Origin: Brevundimonas sp. UBA5936
GTDB lineage: Bacteria; Pseudomonadota; Alphaproteobacteria; Caulobacterales; Caulobacteraceae
NCBI GenBank assembly: GCA_002430835.1
Contig: DJDA01000074.1
Location: forward strand, 1-45,029
Direction: 5' to 3'
Length of the DNA stretch: 45,029 nucleotides
Of this stretch, positions 17,272 through 25,381 are shown one piece after another. The notes beneath the pieces were generated by a model. It saw nothing but the letters and a program-made list of their open reading frames with translations, made no database searches and was not told the DNA's origin. How positions within the stretch are numbered: position 1 is the stretch's first letter; every line of letters begins with the position of its first letter. The position numbers and the translations under genes are program-made.

Positions 17272-18816
17272 TTAGCGAAGCGCGCGCCGCCCCAGATCCA
17301 GTTCCTTCGCCTGGTTCCTCAGAGCACGCCGATCGGTCTTGCCGACGGCCGTACGGGGAATGTCCACGCACAGTTCGATCCAGTGGGGTTTCTTGTATGA
17401 GGCGATCTGGCGCCCGACATGAGCGATCAGGTCGGCCGGGTCCGCCTCGTCACGCAGCACGACGAACGCCACCACTGCCTCCACCCATTTGTCGTTGGGC
17501 GCGCCGACCACCGCCGCCGCCTGGACGGCGGGGTGGCTCATCAGGGCGTCTTCGACCTCACGCGGGTAGACGTTATAGCCGCCCGAGATGATCATGTCGG
17601 ACGTTCGGTCCTTCAGGTGAAGGACGCCCTCGGCGTCGATCAGGCCGACATCGCGCGTGTGCACCCAGCCTTCGGCGTCGAAGGTTTCGCGGGTCAGCTC
17701 GTCCGCCTTGAAATACCCCCTGGCGGCGCAGTCGCCGCGCACCAGGATTTCTCCAGCCTCGCCCGGCCCGGCGTCAGCGCCGTCTTCGCGCAGGATGCGG
17801 ATTTCCATCTCTAGGACCGGCCGACCACAGGCGCCCAGGCGGTCGCCTTCATGGTCCTCGGGCCGCAGCACGGCCAGGGCCAGGGGTGCTTCTGTCTGAC
17901 CGTAATACTGCCAGAACTTGTCCTGACCGAAGCGGGCCATGGCGCGCTCGATCACCGGGCGCGGCATGGGCGAGGCGCCGTAGATGATCCGTTGCAGTGA
18001 AGACAGATCACGGCTGTCCAACTCTGGGCGCTCCAGCAGCATCTGCAGCATGGTCGGCACAAGATTGATCGCCGTCGCGCCGTACCGCTCGATTGCGGCG
18101 AGGAAAGCGTCTGGCGCGAAACCGGGCAGGACGACGCTGCGTCCGCCTCTCACCCACAGGGGCAAGATGAAGGTGCCGCTGGCGTGGATCAGCGAAGCCG
18201 CGTGCAGCATCACGTCGTCCGGCCCTGCGTTGAACAGGTTCAGCAGGATGTTGCGACAGATCGCAGCGCATGAGGTCTGAGTGTGCTCGACAGCCTTCAA
18301 AACGCCCGTCGTGCCCGAGGTATAGAGGGTCAGGATGACGTCCGTCGGCTGCGGTCGATAGGAAGGCGGCGTGTCCTCTTCCCCTGCGGCTGCGGCCTCC
18401 AGGTCGACCCCGCTCGCGGCCTCGCCCAAGGTCAAGACGATCAGTTCCGGCAAGGCCGCCTTGAGACCCTGCGCGCGCTCCAGCAGGGCCAGATCACAAA
18501 CGACAAACCGGCACTCGGCCTCACGGACCATGCGGACATGCTCGTCGAGCGACAACCGCGCGTTCAGCGGCACCCGGTTCACCCCCGCCTTCGCACAGGC
18601 GAAGTCGAACGGCATGCTGGCGATGGAGTTGTTGATCAGCAGGGCCGCCCGCGCGCCCGGCGTGACGCCCTGAGCCTGCATGGCGCGCCCATAGCGGTTC
18701 GCGCGGGCGTTCACCTGAGCAAAGGTTTGTTCGACCTCGCCCACGACCATGGCGATGCGATCGGCGTGCTGGGCGGCGCCGCGCTCGACCAGTTCAACAT
18801 AAAGAGGGGCGGTCAT
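17272..18816 (-). CDS. AMP-dependent acyl-CoA ligase
   Basis: 514 residues of the ANL superfamily. The adenylation loop reads LYTSGTTGVLKAV; the Pro-Lys-Gly normally found after TSGTTG is Leu-Lys-Ala here. The A5 region YYGQTEAP, the A8 hinge KDRTSDMIISGGYNVYPREV and the terminal catalytic Lys in AVGKTDRRAL are intact. It activates a carboxylic acid to the acyl-CoA. The ATG overlaps the stop of the enoyl-CoA hydratase gene (ATGA), so both are coupled and run leftward from the promoter shared with the PaaX-type regulator. The substrate could be a medium-chain, aromatic or terpenoid acid. Confidence 0.9.
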   Translation of the reverse strand: MTAPLYVELVERGAAQHADRIAMVVGEVEQTFAQVNARANRYGRAMQAQGVTPGARAALLINNSIASMPFDFACAKAGVNRVPLNARLSLDEHVRMVREAECRFVVCDLALLERAQGLKAALPELIVLTLGEAASGVDLEAAAAGEEDTPPSYRPQPTDVILTLYTSGTTGVLKAVEHTQTSCAAICRNILLNLFNAGPDDVMLHAASLIHASGTFILPLWVRGGRSVVLPGFAPDAFLAAIERYGATAINLVPTMLQMLLERPELDSRDLSSLQRIIYGASPMPRPVIERAMARFGQDKFWQYYGQTEAPLALAVLRPEDHEGDRLGACGRPVLEMEIRILREDGADAGPGEAGEILVRGDCAARGYFKADELTRETFDAEGWVHTRDVGLIDAEGVLHLKDRTSDMIISGGYNVYPREVEDALMSHPAVQAAAVVGAPNDKWVEAVVAFVVLRDEADPADLIAHVGRQIASYKKPHWIELCVDIPRTAVGKTDRRALRNQAKELDLGRRALR

Positions 18817-19613
18817 TGAGCCTTCTCCTCTTTCGCAGCCTTGAAGACGCCGTGGCGCCCCTCACCGGCGACGAAGCGTCCTGCACCATTCACGCCCTCC
18901 GCCTTGACGATGGGAACGCCGTGCCGTCCTTCCTGGCGCAGCGCTTCCGCCAGAGGGTAGTCCCACTGGCGATGCGCGCTCATGCGATCCGCCTTCATGC
19001 AGGCCTGGGGGAAGGCGGCGATCTCATGCGCCAAGGCCTCAGCCGCTTGCCTGGCCTGCCCGTTGGGAACCACCCGGTTCGCCAGTCCCATGGTCGCCGC
19101 CTCGGCCGCATCCACCGGCCGGCCGGTCAGGATCATGTCGAGCGCACGGGACATTCCGATCAACCTCGGCAGGCGCACCGTCCCGCCGTCGATCAGCGGC
19201 ACCCCCCAGCGACGACAGAAGACGCCGAAGGTCGCCCCCTCTTCCGCCACCCGCAGATCGGCCAGCAAGGCGAGCTCCAGCCCGCCCGCAACCGCATAGC
19301 CCGACACCGCCGCGATCAGAGGCTTTTCCAGCATCAGGCGGCTGGGCCCCATCGGCCCCGCACCGCCGCCCTCGGCGTCCAGTTCCAGCGCGCGCTCGGC
19401 ATCCGTCACCGCAGACAGGTCCGCACCCGAACAGAAGACGCCGTGATCGCCCCACAGAACCGCCACGCGCTGCTCGGGGTCCGCCTCAAAGGCTAAAAAG
19501 GCCTCGCGCAGAGCCTGAGCCATGGGACCGTCGACGGCGTTCCGTCGTTCGGGCCGATCCATGATGATGGTCGTCACTGGACCGTTGATCTCACTCCTGA
19601 CTCCGCGCGACAT
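18813..19613 (-). CDS. Enoyl-CoA hydratase/isomerase (crotonase family)
   Basis: 266 residues from ATG 19613, preceded by GGAGG; ATG 19628 lies upstream of that site and is less likely. The two oxyanion-hole segments are visible: CSGADLSA and GYAVAGGLELALLADLRV. At the position of the first catalytic Glu of classical hydratases the sequence reads FCRRWGVPLIDGGT, as in a large uncharacterised crotonase branch, so hydratase chemistry is not certain. It is the first gene of a two-gene operon with the ligase. The dyad at 19640-19660 lies just upstream, which makes PaaX-type repression plausible. Confidence 0.88.
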   Translation of the reverse strand: MSRGVRSEINGPVTTIIMDRPERRNAVDGPMAQALREAFLAFEADPEQRVAVLWGDHGVFCSGADLSAVTDAERALELDAEGGGAGPMGPSRLMLEKPLIAAVSGYAVAGGLELALLADLRVAEEGATFGVFCRRWGVPLIDGGTVRLPRLIGMSRALDMILTGRPVDAAEAATMGLANRVVPNGQARQAAEALAHEIAAFPQACMKADRMSAHRQWDYPLAEALRQEGRHGVPIVKAEGVNGAGRFVAGEGRHGVFKAAKEEKAQ

Positions 19614-19639
19614 GAGGCCTCCAAACATTACAAAAACTG

Positions 19640-19660
19640 TCTGATTTGGACTATGTCAGA
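19640..19660. promoter_or_regulatory. Candidate operator for the PaaX-type regulator
   Basis: TCTGA-N11-TCAGA is an interrupted inverted repeat in the 87-bp AT-rich gap between the divergent crotonase (19613) and regulator (19701) genes. It could serve both directions. PaaX-type repressors bind interrupted palindromes near promoters; the actual specificity here is unproven. Confidence 0.45.
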
Positions 19661-19700
19661 AATATTTTGCGGCTGGCAAGTTCAGGGTTAGGCCTCGACC

Positions 19701-20504
19701 ATGGAAACACCGCTCCCGCCTGCGACAGACCTGCTCATGGACCTATTGAGCGTCCCGGCCGGTCGCCCGCTCAGCGTCCGCGCGCTTTGCAGCGCCGGCG
19801 AGCATCTGGGCTTTCCCGAAAACGCCGTGCGCGTCGCCCTCACCCGTCTGGTGCGACAGGGGAAGATCGAGAAGGTCGGCCGCGGGGCCTACGCCGTGCA
19901 TCCGTCGCAATTGCCGCTGATCAACGATGTCGCCCATTGGCGCTCGCGACTGGACTGGATGGGGCCGTGGGACGGCGGCTGGATCGCGGTGGCCAGCCCC
20001 TCCATGCCCGCCGCCCAGCGCACGGCGCAGCGACGCCACGACCGGGCCCTGGATCTGCGTGGTTTTCGCGCCTGGCGTCCGGGCTTTCATGTCCGCCCCG
20101 ACAATCTGATCGGGGGCGCCGAGGCCCTGAGCAAACAGCTTGCGCATCTGGGCCTGGCCGAGGGTGCGGAAGTCGTCGCGCTGAAACCCCTGCGCCACGA
20201 CCAGACCCAGGACGTCGCCTTCCTGTGGGACGTGGGCGCCCTGCACCACGCCTATGGCGAACTGCTGGCGCAGGTCGAGGGCAGCCTCCGCCGACAGCCC
20301 ACGCTGGAACTGGGCGCCGCCGCGCGCGAATCCCTGCTGCTGGGCAGGACCGTCATCGCCCGTCTGGCGCGTGACCCTCTATTGCCCGACGCCTTGATGA
20401 AGGGCGACGCGCGTCATCGCCTCGTTCAGGCCATGGACGCCTATCAGCAGGCCAGCCGCAGCGTCTGGGAAGCCCTGATCACGCCCTCGGATCAGCAAGC
20501 CTGA
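19701..20504 (+). CDS. PaaX-family transcriptional regulator
   Basis: 267 residues with the PaaX architecture: an N-terminal winged HTH (SVRALCSAGEHLGFPENAVR, then VALTRLVRQGKIEKVGRGAY), a central domain beginning WRSRLDWMGPWDGGWIAVAS, and a C-terminal helical domain ending YQQASRSVWEAL. PaaX represses phenylacetate catabolism by sensing phenylacetyl-CoA. No phenylacetate genes (PaaABCDE, PaaK, PaaZ) are seen here, so this relative probably senses the CoA thioester made by the divergent ligase. It converges on the SDR gene with an 18-bp gap. Confidence 0.88.
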   Translation: METPLPPATDLLMDLLSVPAGRPLSVRALCSAGEHLGFPENAVRVALTRLVRQGKIEKVGRGAYAVHPSQLPLINDVAHWRSRLDWMGPWDGGWIAVASPSMPAAQRTAQRRHDRALDLRGFRAWRPGFHVRPDNLIGGAEALSKQLAHLGLAEGAEVVALKPLRHDQTQDVAFLWDVGALHHAYGELLAQVEGSLRRQPTLELGAAARESLLLGRTVIARLARDPLLPDALMKGDARHRLVQAMDAYQQASRSVWEALITPSDQQA

Positions 20505-20522
20505 CGGCTCAACGATCCCCCG

Positions 20523-21290
20523 TCAGTTTACCGGATGGCTGGACGACAGGCCTCCGTCCACGACCAGGGCGTGACCGTTGACATAGGCGGCCTCGGGCGA
20601 GGCCAGGAAGGCGATGGCGTCGGCGATCTCTTCGACCGCTCCGCCTCGGCGCAGCGGGTTGATCCGGCCGATCTGCCCCTCCCGCCCCTTGGCGCGGGCG
20701 TGATCATAGATGACCTGGGTCATGCCCGTTTCGATCAGGCCGGGGCAGACGGCGTTGATGCGAATCCCTGTGCCCGCCAGCTGCTGCGCAGCGGTCTGAA
20801 CAAGGTTGATCACGCCCGCCTTGGAGGCGGAATAGGCCGGTCCGCCCGCCCCCGCGCGCAAGCCCGCCACCGACGCAGTGCAGACGATGGCGCCCTGGCG
20901 TCCGGCGTCCTTCATAAGCCGCGCGCCATGCTTGATGGCCAGGAACGGACCGATCAGATTGACCCGCAACAGAGCGGCCCAGTCGTTCTCATCCTGCTCG
21001 AACAAGCCGACGAAGCCGCCGCTGATCCCAGCGTTGGCGCAGACGATGTCGACGCCGCCGTGGCGCGCCGTCGCCGTTTCAAGCAAGGCGATCACATCAG
21101 CCTCGCTGCCTGCATCGCCCTTGAAGGAGACAATGCCGGCGGCGTCATCGGCGATTCGTTCAATGTCTTCGCTCAGATCAGCGGCCAGAACGCGCGCGCC
21201 TTCCGCCGCGAACAGCCGGGCGGCGGCGCGGCCGATGCCCGAGGCGGCGCCGGTCACGACGACACTCTTATCTTGAAAGCGCGGCCTCAC
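20523..21290 (-). CDS. SDR-family NAD(P)-dependent oxidoreductase
   Basis: 255 residues, a classical SDR. The cofactor loop TGAASGIG is at residues 13-20, the adenine-site Asp is in LAADLS, CANAG follows, and the catalytic residues are Ser (in CTASVAGLR), Tyr and Lys (in AYSASKAGV). The C-terminal VNGHALVVDGG is typical of 3-hydroxyacyl-CoA or alcohol dehydrogenases of the FabG type; the Asp after the second strand suggests NAD. It begins with GTG, overlapping the stop of the truncated SDR upstream (GTGA). It is the last gene of the crotonase/acyl-CoA dehydrogenase operon and may oxidise the hydroxyacyl-CoA intermediate. Confidence 0.92.
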   Translation of the reverse strand: MRPRFQDKSVVVTGAASGIGRAAARLFAAEGARVLAADLSEDIERIADDAAGIVSFKGDAGSEADVIALLETATARHGGVDIVCANAGISGGFVGLFEQDENDWAALLRVNLIGPFLAIKHGARLMKDAGRQGAIVCTASVAGLRAGAGGPAYSASKAGVINLVQTAAQQLAGTGIRINAVCPGLIETGMTQVIYDHARAKGREGQIGRINPLRRGGAVEEIADAIAFLASPEAAYVNGHALVVDGGLSSSHPVN

Positions 21291-21445
21291 AGCATACCGG
21301 TGACGGTCGAACCGCTGTCGACCACCAGCGTATGGCCGCTGACATTGGCGCCTGCCTCAGCCAGGGCCTCGGCGATGGCCCGGCCGATGCCGCGTGATGA
21401 GCCGGTGATGATGGCGGTCTTGCCGCTCAGATCAAACATACGCAT
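21287..21445 (-). pseudogene. SDR gene remnant with in-frame internal deletion
   Basis: This small frame is the head of an SDR (MFDLSGKTAIITGSSRGIGR) joined directly to an SDR tail (SGHTLVVDSGSTVTGML) near 21340. About 180 middle residues are absent, including the NAG motif, the catalytic Ser and the YxxxK pair. The joint keeps the frame, so a peptide of about 52 residues could still be made. Translation through it would preserve coupling to the next SDR gene, because its TGA overlaps that gene's GTG. Starts at 21445 and 21439 are equally possible. Catalytic activity is excluded by the missing residues. Confidence 0.88.
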
Positions 21446-21458
21446 GGGGAGGATGTCC

Positions 21459-22481
21459 TTATTCTTCGGCGCCGGCCAGGCGGGCTTCACGCCAGGCGGC
21501 CTTGGTCAGGGGTTCGAGCATGGCCACAGCGTCGGCGGCCTTGGCGCTGGAGGCGTTGCCCGACAGCATCCGCTTCTTCACGCCCTGAATGATGCCGATC
21601 AGGCGGAACAGATTGAAGGCGAAGTGCCAGTGCAGGTCCGGCAGGGCGTCGCGGCCGGTGGCGGCGCAATACCGCCGGGCCATGTCGTCCAGCGACGGAA
21701 TGCCCGCGGCCTCAAGATCCAGACCGTTCAGACCGGCGCGGCCGTCGGCGGGCAGGATCCAGTTCATGGCCATATAGGCGAAGTCCGCCAGCGGATCGCC
21801 CAGCGTCGCCAGCTCCCAGTCCAGCACGGCGCGGACGGTCATGGAGTCCGGCGCATAGATCAGATTGTCGATGCGATAGTCGCCGTGGATGATGGCGGTG
21901 CGCGTCTGTTCCGGCGCGGTGCGCGGCAGGAAGTCGACCAGGCGCTCGACCTCGGGCAGGTCGTCGGTCTGGGCGGCGCGATACTGTTTGGTCCAGCGGG
22001 CGACCTGACGCTCGAAATAGTTGCCGGGGCGGCCGAAGTCCTCCAGCCCCACGGCGACCGGATCGACGCTGTGCAACTGCGCCAGCGTATCGACCATGGC
22101 CTCATAGGCGGCGCGGCGTTCACCCGGCGTCAGGTCCGGCAGGGCGCCGTTCCAGAAGGTGCGGCCTTCGACCAGCTCCATCACATAGAAGGCCGACCCG
22201 ATGACGGCGTCGTCCTGACACACGGCCAGCGGCGCAGGCACGGGAAAGCCGGTCGGATGCAGGGCGCTGATCAGCCGGTATTCTCGCTCGACCGCATGGG
22301 CCGAAGGCAGCAGCGGGCCGAAGGGCCGACGGCGCAGGACATAGTCCCGGCCGTCGATGGTCATCCGGTAGGTCGGGTTCGACTGGCCGCCGGGGAACTT
22401 CTCCAGACGGATGTCGGCGGGCGCGGCGGGCAGGACGCCCGCCAGCCACTGTCCCAGACGCGCGACGTCCAGATCGCTCAT
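21459..22481 (-). CDS. Phosphotransferase-family protein (ACAD10/11-type kinase domain)
   Basis: 340 residues of the aminoglycoside-phosphotransferase fold. The ATP-binding N-lobe (KFPGGQSNPTYRMTIDGRDY), the catalytic loop HGDYRIDN and the metal-binding segment VLDWELATLGDPLADFAY are intact. In bacteria this family is almost always beside an acyl-CoA dehydrogenase. In human ACAD10/11 the two domains are fused, and the kinase phosphorylates 4-hydroxyacyl-CoAs so that the hydroxyl can be eliminated and beta-oxidation can resume. Its ATG overlaps the acyl-CoA dehydrogenase stop (ATGA). I infer the same 4-hydroxyacyl-CoA role, not drug resistance. Confidence 0.9.
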   Translation of the reverse strand: MSDLDVARLGQWLAGVLPAAPADIRLEKFPGGQSNPTYRMTIDGRDYVLRRRPFGPLLPSAHAVEREYRLISALHPTGFPVPAPLAVCQDDAVIGSAFYVMELVEGRTFWNGALPDLTPGERRAAYEAMVDTLAQLHSVDPVAVGLEDFGRPGNYFERQVARWTKQYRAAQTDDLPEVERLVDFLPRTAPEQTRTAIIHGDYRIDNLIYAPDSMTVRAVLDWELATLGDPLADFAYMAMNWILPADGRAGLNGLDLEAAGIPSLDDMARRYCAATGRDALPDLHWHFAFNLFRLIGIIQGVKKRMLSGNASSAKAADAVAMLEPLTKAAWREARLAGAEE

Positions 22482-23728
22482 CGGGCCGCCTCCGCGTGGC
22501 GGGCGAACTCGGACCGGGCGATGGCGCGGGCGTGGACCTCGTCCGGGCCGTCGGCGAAGCGCAGGGTGCGGATGCCCGCCCAGGCGGCCGCCAGTTCGAA
22601 GTCCTGGGACACGCCGCCGCCGCCGTGGGCCTGAATGGCGTCGTCGATGATGCGCAGGGCCATCATCGGCGCCTGGACCTTGATCATGGCGATCTCGTCC
22701 TTGGCCGCCTTATTGCCCGCGCGGTCCATCATGTCGGCGGCCTTCAGGCACAGCAGGCGCGTCATCTCGATGTCGATGCGGGCGCGTGCGACGCGTTCTT
22801 CCCAGACCGAATGCTCGCCGATCCGCTTGCCGAAGGCGACGCGCGATATCAGCCGACGCGCCATCGCCTCCAGCGCCTCTTCGGCCGCGCCGATGGTGCG
22901 CATGCAGTGGTGGATGCGGCCCGGGCCGAGGCGCCCCTGCGCGATCTCGAAACCGCGCCCCTCGCCCAACAGGATGTTCTCGACCGGCACGCGCACGTCG
23001 GTCAGGCTGACCTCCATGTGGCCGTGCGGGGCGTGGTCATAGCCATAGACGCTCAGCGGCCGCTCGATCTTCACGCCCGGCGCATCCATCGGGACCAGGA
23101 TCATCGACTGCTGGCGATAGGTCTTGGCGTCCGGGTCGGTCTTGCCCATGACGATGGCGATGCGACAGCGCGGATCACCCGCCCCGGACGACCACCATTT
23201 GCGGCCGTTGATGACATAGTGGTCGCCGTCGCGACGGATCTCGGTCTGGATGTTGGTGGCGTCGGACGAGGCGACGGCCGGTTCGGTCATCAGGAAGGCC
23301 GAGCGGATCTCGCCGTTCATCAGCGGCGTCAGCCATTTCGCCTTCTGCGCGGGCGTGCCGTAGCGGTGCAGCACCTCCATGTTGCCGGTGTCGGGCGCCG
23401 AGCAGTTGAACACCTCGCTGGCCCATTCGATGCGGCCCATCTCTTCGGCGCACAGGGCGTATTCGAGGTTGGTCAGGCGCTCGCCCGTGAACTCGAAATC
23501 ATCGGGCTCATCTATGCCTTCGGGCGCGGGCGGCATGAACAGGTTCCACAACCCGGCGGCGCGCGCCTCGCCCTTCAGCGCCTCGATCGAGGGCAGGGGC
23601 GCGGCCCAGCGGTCGCCTTCGGCCACCTCGGCTTGGACGGCGGCGATGCGCGGGCGCACCTTCTCGGCCATGAAGGCCCGGACGCGCGCCTGGAACGACC
23701 GTTCGCGTTCCGTCAGGGTGAAATCCAT
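22478..23728 (-). CDS. Acyl-CoA dehydrogenase (ACAD11-like)
   Basis: 416 residues. The N-terminal helical domain (FTLTERERSFQARVRAFMAE), the FAD/substrate loop FLMTEPAVASSDATNIQ, the segment INGRKWWSSGAGDP and the C-terminal QAHGGGGVSQDFELAAAWAG fit the ACAD10/11-like branch. It catalyses flavin-dependent alpha,beta-dehydrogenation or, in partnership with the neighbouring kinase, processing of 4-phosphorylated acyl-CoA. It starts 13 bp downstream of the crotonase stop and is coupled to the phosphotransferase gene. The chain-length preference cannot be read. Confidence 0.93.
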   Translation of the reverse strand: MDFTLTERERSFQARVRAFMAEKVRPRIAAVQAEVAEGDRWAAPLPSIEALKGEARAAGLWNLFMPPAPEGIDEPDDFEFTGERLTNLEYALCAEEMGRIEWASEVFNCSAPDTGNMEVLHRYGTPAQKAKWLTPLMNGEIRSAFLMTEPAVASSDATNIQTEIRRDGDHYVINGRKWWSSGAGDPRCRIAIVMGKTDPDAKTYRQQSMILVPMDAPGVKIERPLSVYGYDHAPHGHMEVSLTDVRVPVENILLGEGRGFEIAQGRLGPGRIHHCMRTIGAAEEALEAMARRLISRVAFGKRIGEHSVWEERVARARIDIEMTRLLCLKAADMMDRAGNKAAKDEIAMIKVQAPMMALRIIDDAIQAHGGGGVSQDFELAAAWAGIRTLRFADGPDEVHARAIARSEFARHAEAAR

Positions 23729-23741
23729 CGTTTGCTCCCGA

Positions 23742-24650
23742 TCAGGACCGACGGCCCAGCGTCTCGTCCATCTGACGAATTAACTCCCGCGCCTCATCAC
23801 CCTCGGGGATCGGGCGCCCGCTGTCGCGCCAGGCGATGGCCGACTTGAAGCCTTCGGTCTGGGCATGGCGGCGGAACCAGAGACCTTCCGGATTATGGCG
23901 CGTAATGCCGTCGAACACCGTCGCCATCATCTGCGACTGCTCCAGCCCCATGGTCAGCATGACCTGGTTGACCACCATCTTGTGCATGGCCAGGTGCGAG
24001 CGCGGCACCCCGGCGATCCGCTCGGCCAGGCGCAGCGCGGCGGCGTCCAGGTCTTCCGGCGCGGCCACGATATTGGCCAGGCCCCAGTCGCCCGCCGTCT
24101 TGCCCGTGATGAGATCGCCGGTGAACATCAACTGCTTGGCGCGCGCCGGACCCAGGCGATAGGTCCACATGGCCGTCGTCGGGCACCCCCAAACGCGCGT
24201 CGGCATGTAGCCGATGCGGGCGTCCTCAGCCATGACCAGCAGATCGCAGCACAGGGCGATATCGCTGCCGCCCGCAACGGCCGCGCCGTGGACCTTGGCG
24301 ATCGTCGGCTTGGCGCAGCGCCACAGCGCCATGAAGTCCTCGGTGTTCCGCTTCATCCGCGCATAGTCGTCCATGGGATCCCATGGATGACGCTCCTGCT
24401 GGCATGGATGATCGATCTGGCTCTCCGCCGAGGCCGCCAGATCATACCCCCCGCAGAAACCAGGACCGGCCCCCTCGACGATGATGACGTGCACTTCGTC
24501 GTTCCGTTCGGCCCACTCCACCGCTGCGCGGATCTCGCCGGGCATCTCGTCCGTGATGGCATTGAAGCGCTCGGGTCGGTTCAGCAGCAGCCTGGCGATG
24601 CGCGGCTGCTGGGGATCCTGTTCGATCTGCAAACTGGTGAAGACAGGCAT
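23742..24650 (-). CDS. Crotonase/enoyl-CoA hydratase family protein
   Basis: 302 residues from ATG 24650 with AGGAG 7 bp upstream; an in-frame start at 24680 would fall in the promoter region. The oxyanion-hole segments are GPGFCGGYDL and HGAAVAGGSDIALCCDL; the region after them (RIGYMPTRVWGCPTTAMWTY) marks a longer crotonase branch common in actinobacterial and alphaproteobacterial lipid or steroid clusters. It is the first gene of the five-gene leftward unit and shares a divergent promoter region with the TetR regulator gene. Confidence 0.88.
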   Translation of the reverse strand: MPVFTSLQIEQDPQQPRIARLLLNRPERFNAITDEMPGEIRAAVEWAERNDEVHVIIVEGAGPGFCGGYDLAASAESQIDHPCQQERHPWDPMDDYARMKRNTEDFMALWRCAKPTIAKVHGAAVAGGSDIALCCDLLVMAEDARIGYMPTRVWGCPTTAMWTYRLGPARAKQLMFTGDLITGKTAGDWGLANIVAAPEDLDAAALRLAERIAGVPRSHLAMHKMVVNQVMLTMGLEQSQMMATVFDGITRHNPEGLWFRRHAQTEGFKSAIAWRDSGRPIPEGDEARELIRQMDETLGRRS

Positions 24651-24693
24651 GCGAGGCTCCTCGGTTGACGAGGCGGACAATGGGTCGCATCAA

Positions 24694-24723
24694 GTTGACA
24701 GTCAACACTGACGGTGAATAACA
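24694..24723 (+). promoter_or_regulatory. TetR-gene promoter with overlapping palindromic operator
   Basis: GTTGAC-A-GTCAAC (24694-24706) is a 13-bp palindrome. It contains a TTGACA -35 box (24695-24700), and a 17-bp spacer leads to an ATAACA -10 box (24718-24723), only 7 bp before the TetR ATG. The operator lies over the -35 box and between the divergent units, which suits autorepression by the TetR protein. The mRNA would be nearly leaderless. Confidence 0.55.
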
Positions 24724-24730
24724 TCCACTT

Positions 24731-25381
24731 ATGAGCCAGACGCCCGCCCCTTCCGACGCCGCTCCGAAGCTGACGCGCAAGGCGCAGAGGGAGGCCACGC
24801 ACGCCGCCCTGCTGCAGGTGGCGGTCATGCTTCTGATCGAACGAGGCGCGGCGGGCGTCACGACCCTGGAGGTCCAGCAGCGCGCCGATGTCAGCCGGGG
24901 CGCCCTGCTGCATCACTTCCCGACACGGGCTCACCTGCTGTCAGCGACAGTCACCGAGTTGATCCGCCGCAACGAAGAAGCCGTATGGCGCGAGCAGGCC
25001 CATACCGCGTCAGAAGGCGATCCCCTGACCGAGGCGATCCGCAGCCTGGTCGCCGCCGCCTCAACCTCCTCCTACGTTGCGGAAATGGAGCTGTGGGCCG
25101 TTTCCCGAACCGACCCGACATTGCGCGACACCCTGCGCGCGGCGGAACAGGACGCCCTGAAGGCGCGCGAGCGGGTTCTGGACGAACTGTTTGCGCCGCT
25201 GCGCCACGAGCCCGGCTATCGCCGCGTCGTCGACCTCAGCATCGAATTCGTGCGCGGCCTGGCCCTGTCCAACCTGCTGAGGAACGACAGCCGCCGCAGC
25301 GACGAGTTGGTCGCAGCCTGGGTCGACGCCGCCAGACTGATCATTGAACGGGCGCGAGACCCGCTGGGAGGAAAACCATGA
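24731..25381 (+). CDS. TetR-family transcriptional regulator
   Basis: 216 residues. The N-terminal HTH is clear (LLIERGAAGVTTLEVQQRAD, then VSRGALLHHFPTRAHLLSAT); the helical ligand domain follows. Its stop overlaps the start of the acyl-CoA ligase gene (ATGA), and it is divergent from the crotonase operon, so it most likely controls both units in response to an acyl-CoA. The palindrome at 24694-24706 is the best operator candidate. Confidence 0.92.
   Translation: MSQTPAPSDAAPKLTRKAQREATHAALLQVAVMLLIERGAAGVTTLEVQQRADVSRGALLHHFPTRAHLLSATVTELIRRNEEAVWREQAHTASEGDPLTEAIRSLVAAASTSSYVAEMELWAVSRTDPTLRDTLRAAEQDALKARERVLDELFAPLRHEPGYRRVVDLSIEFVRGLALSNLLRNDSRRSDELVAAWVDAARLIIERARDPLGGKP

Noticed and set aside
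21459..22481. Phosphotransferase as an aminoglycoside-resistance gene
   Set aside because: Coupled to an ACAD11-like dehydrogenase and lacking any resistance context; the acyl-CoA kinase role fits better.
20535..22634. 699-codon open frame on the + strand opposite the SDR and phosphotransferase genes
   Set aside because: Antisense of clear gene families with conserved motifs; low-complexity composition and no ribosome-binding site.
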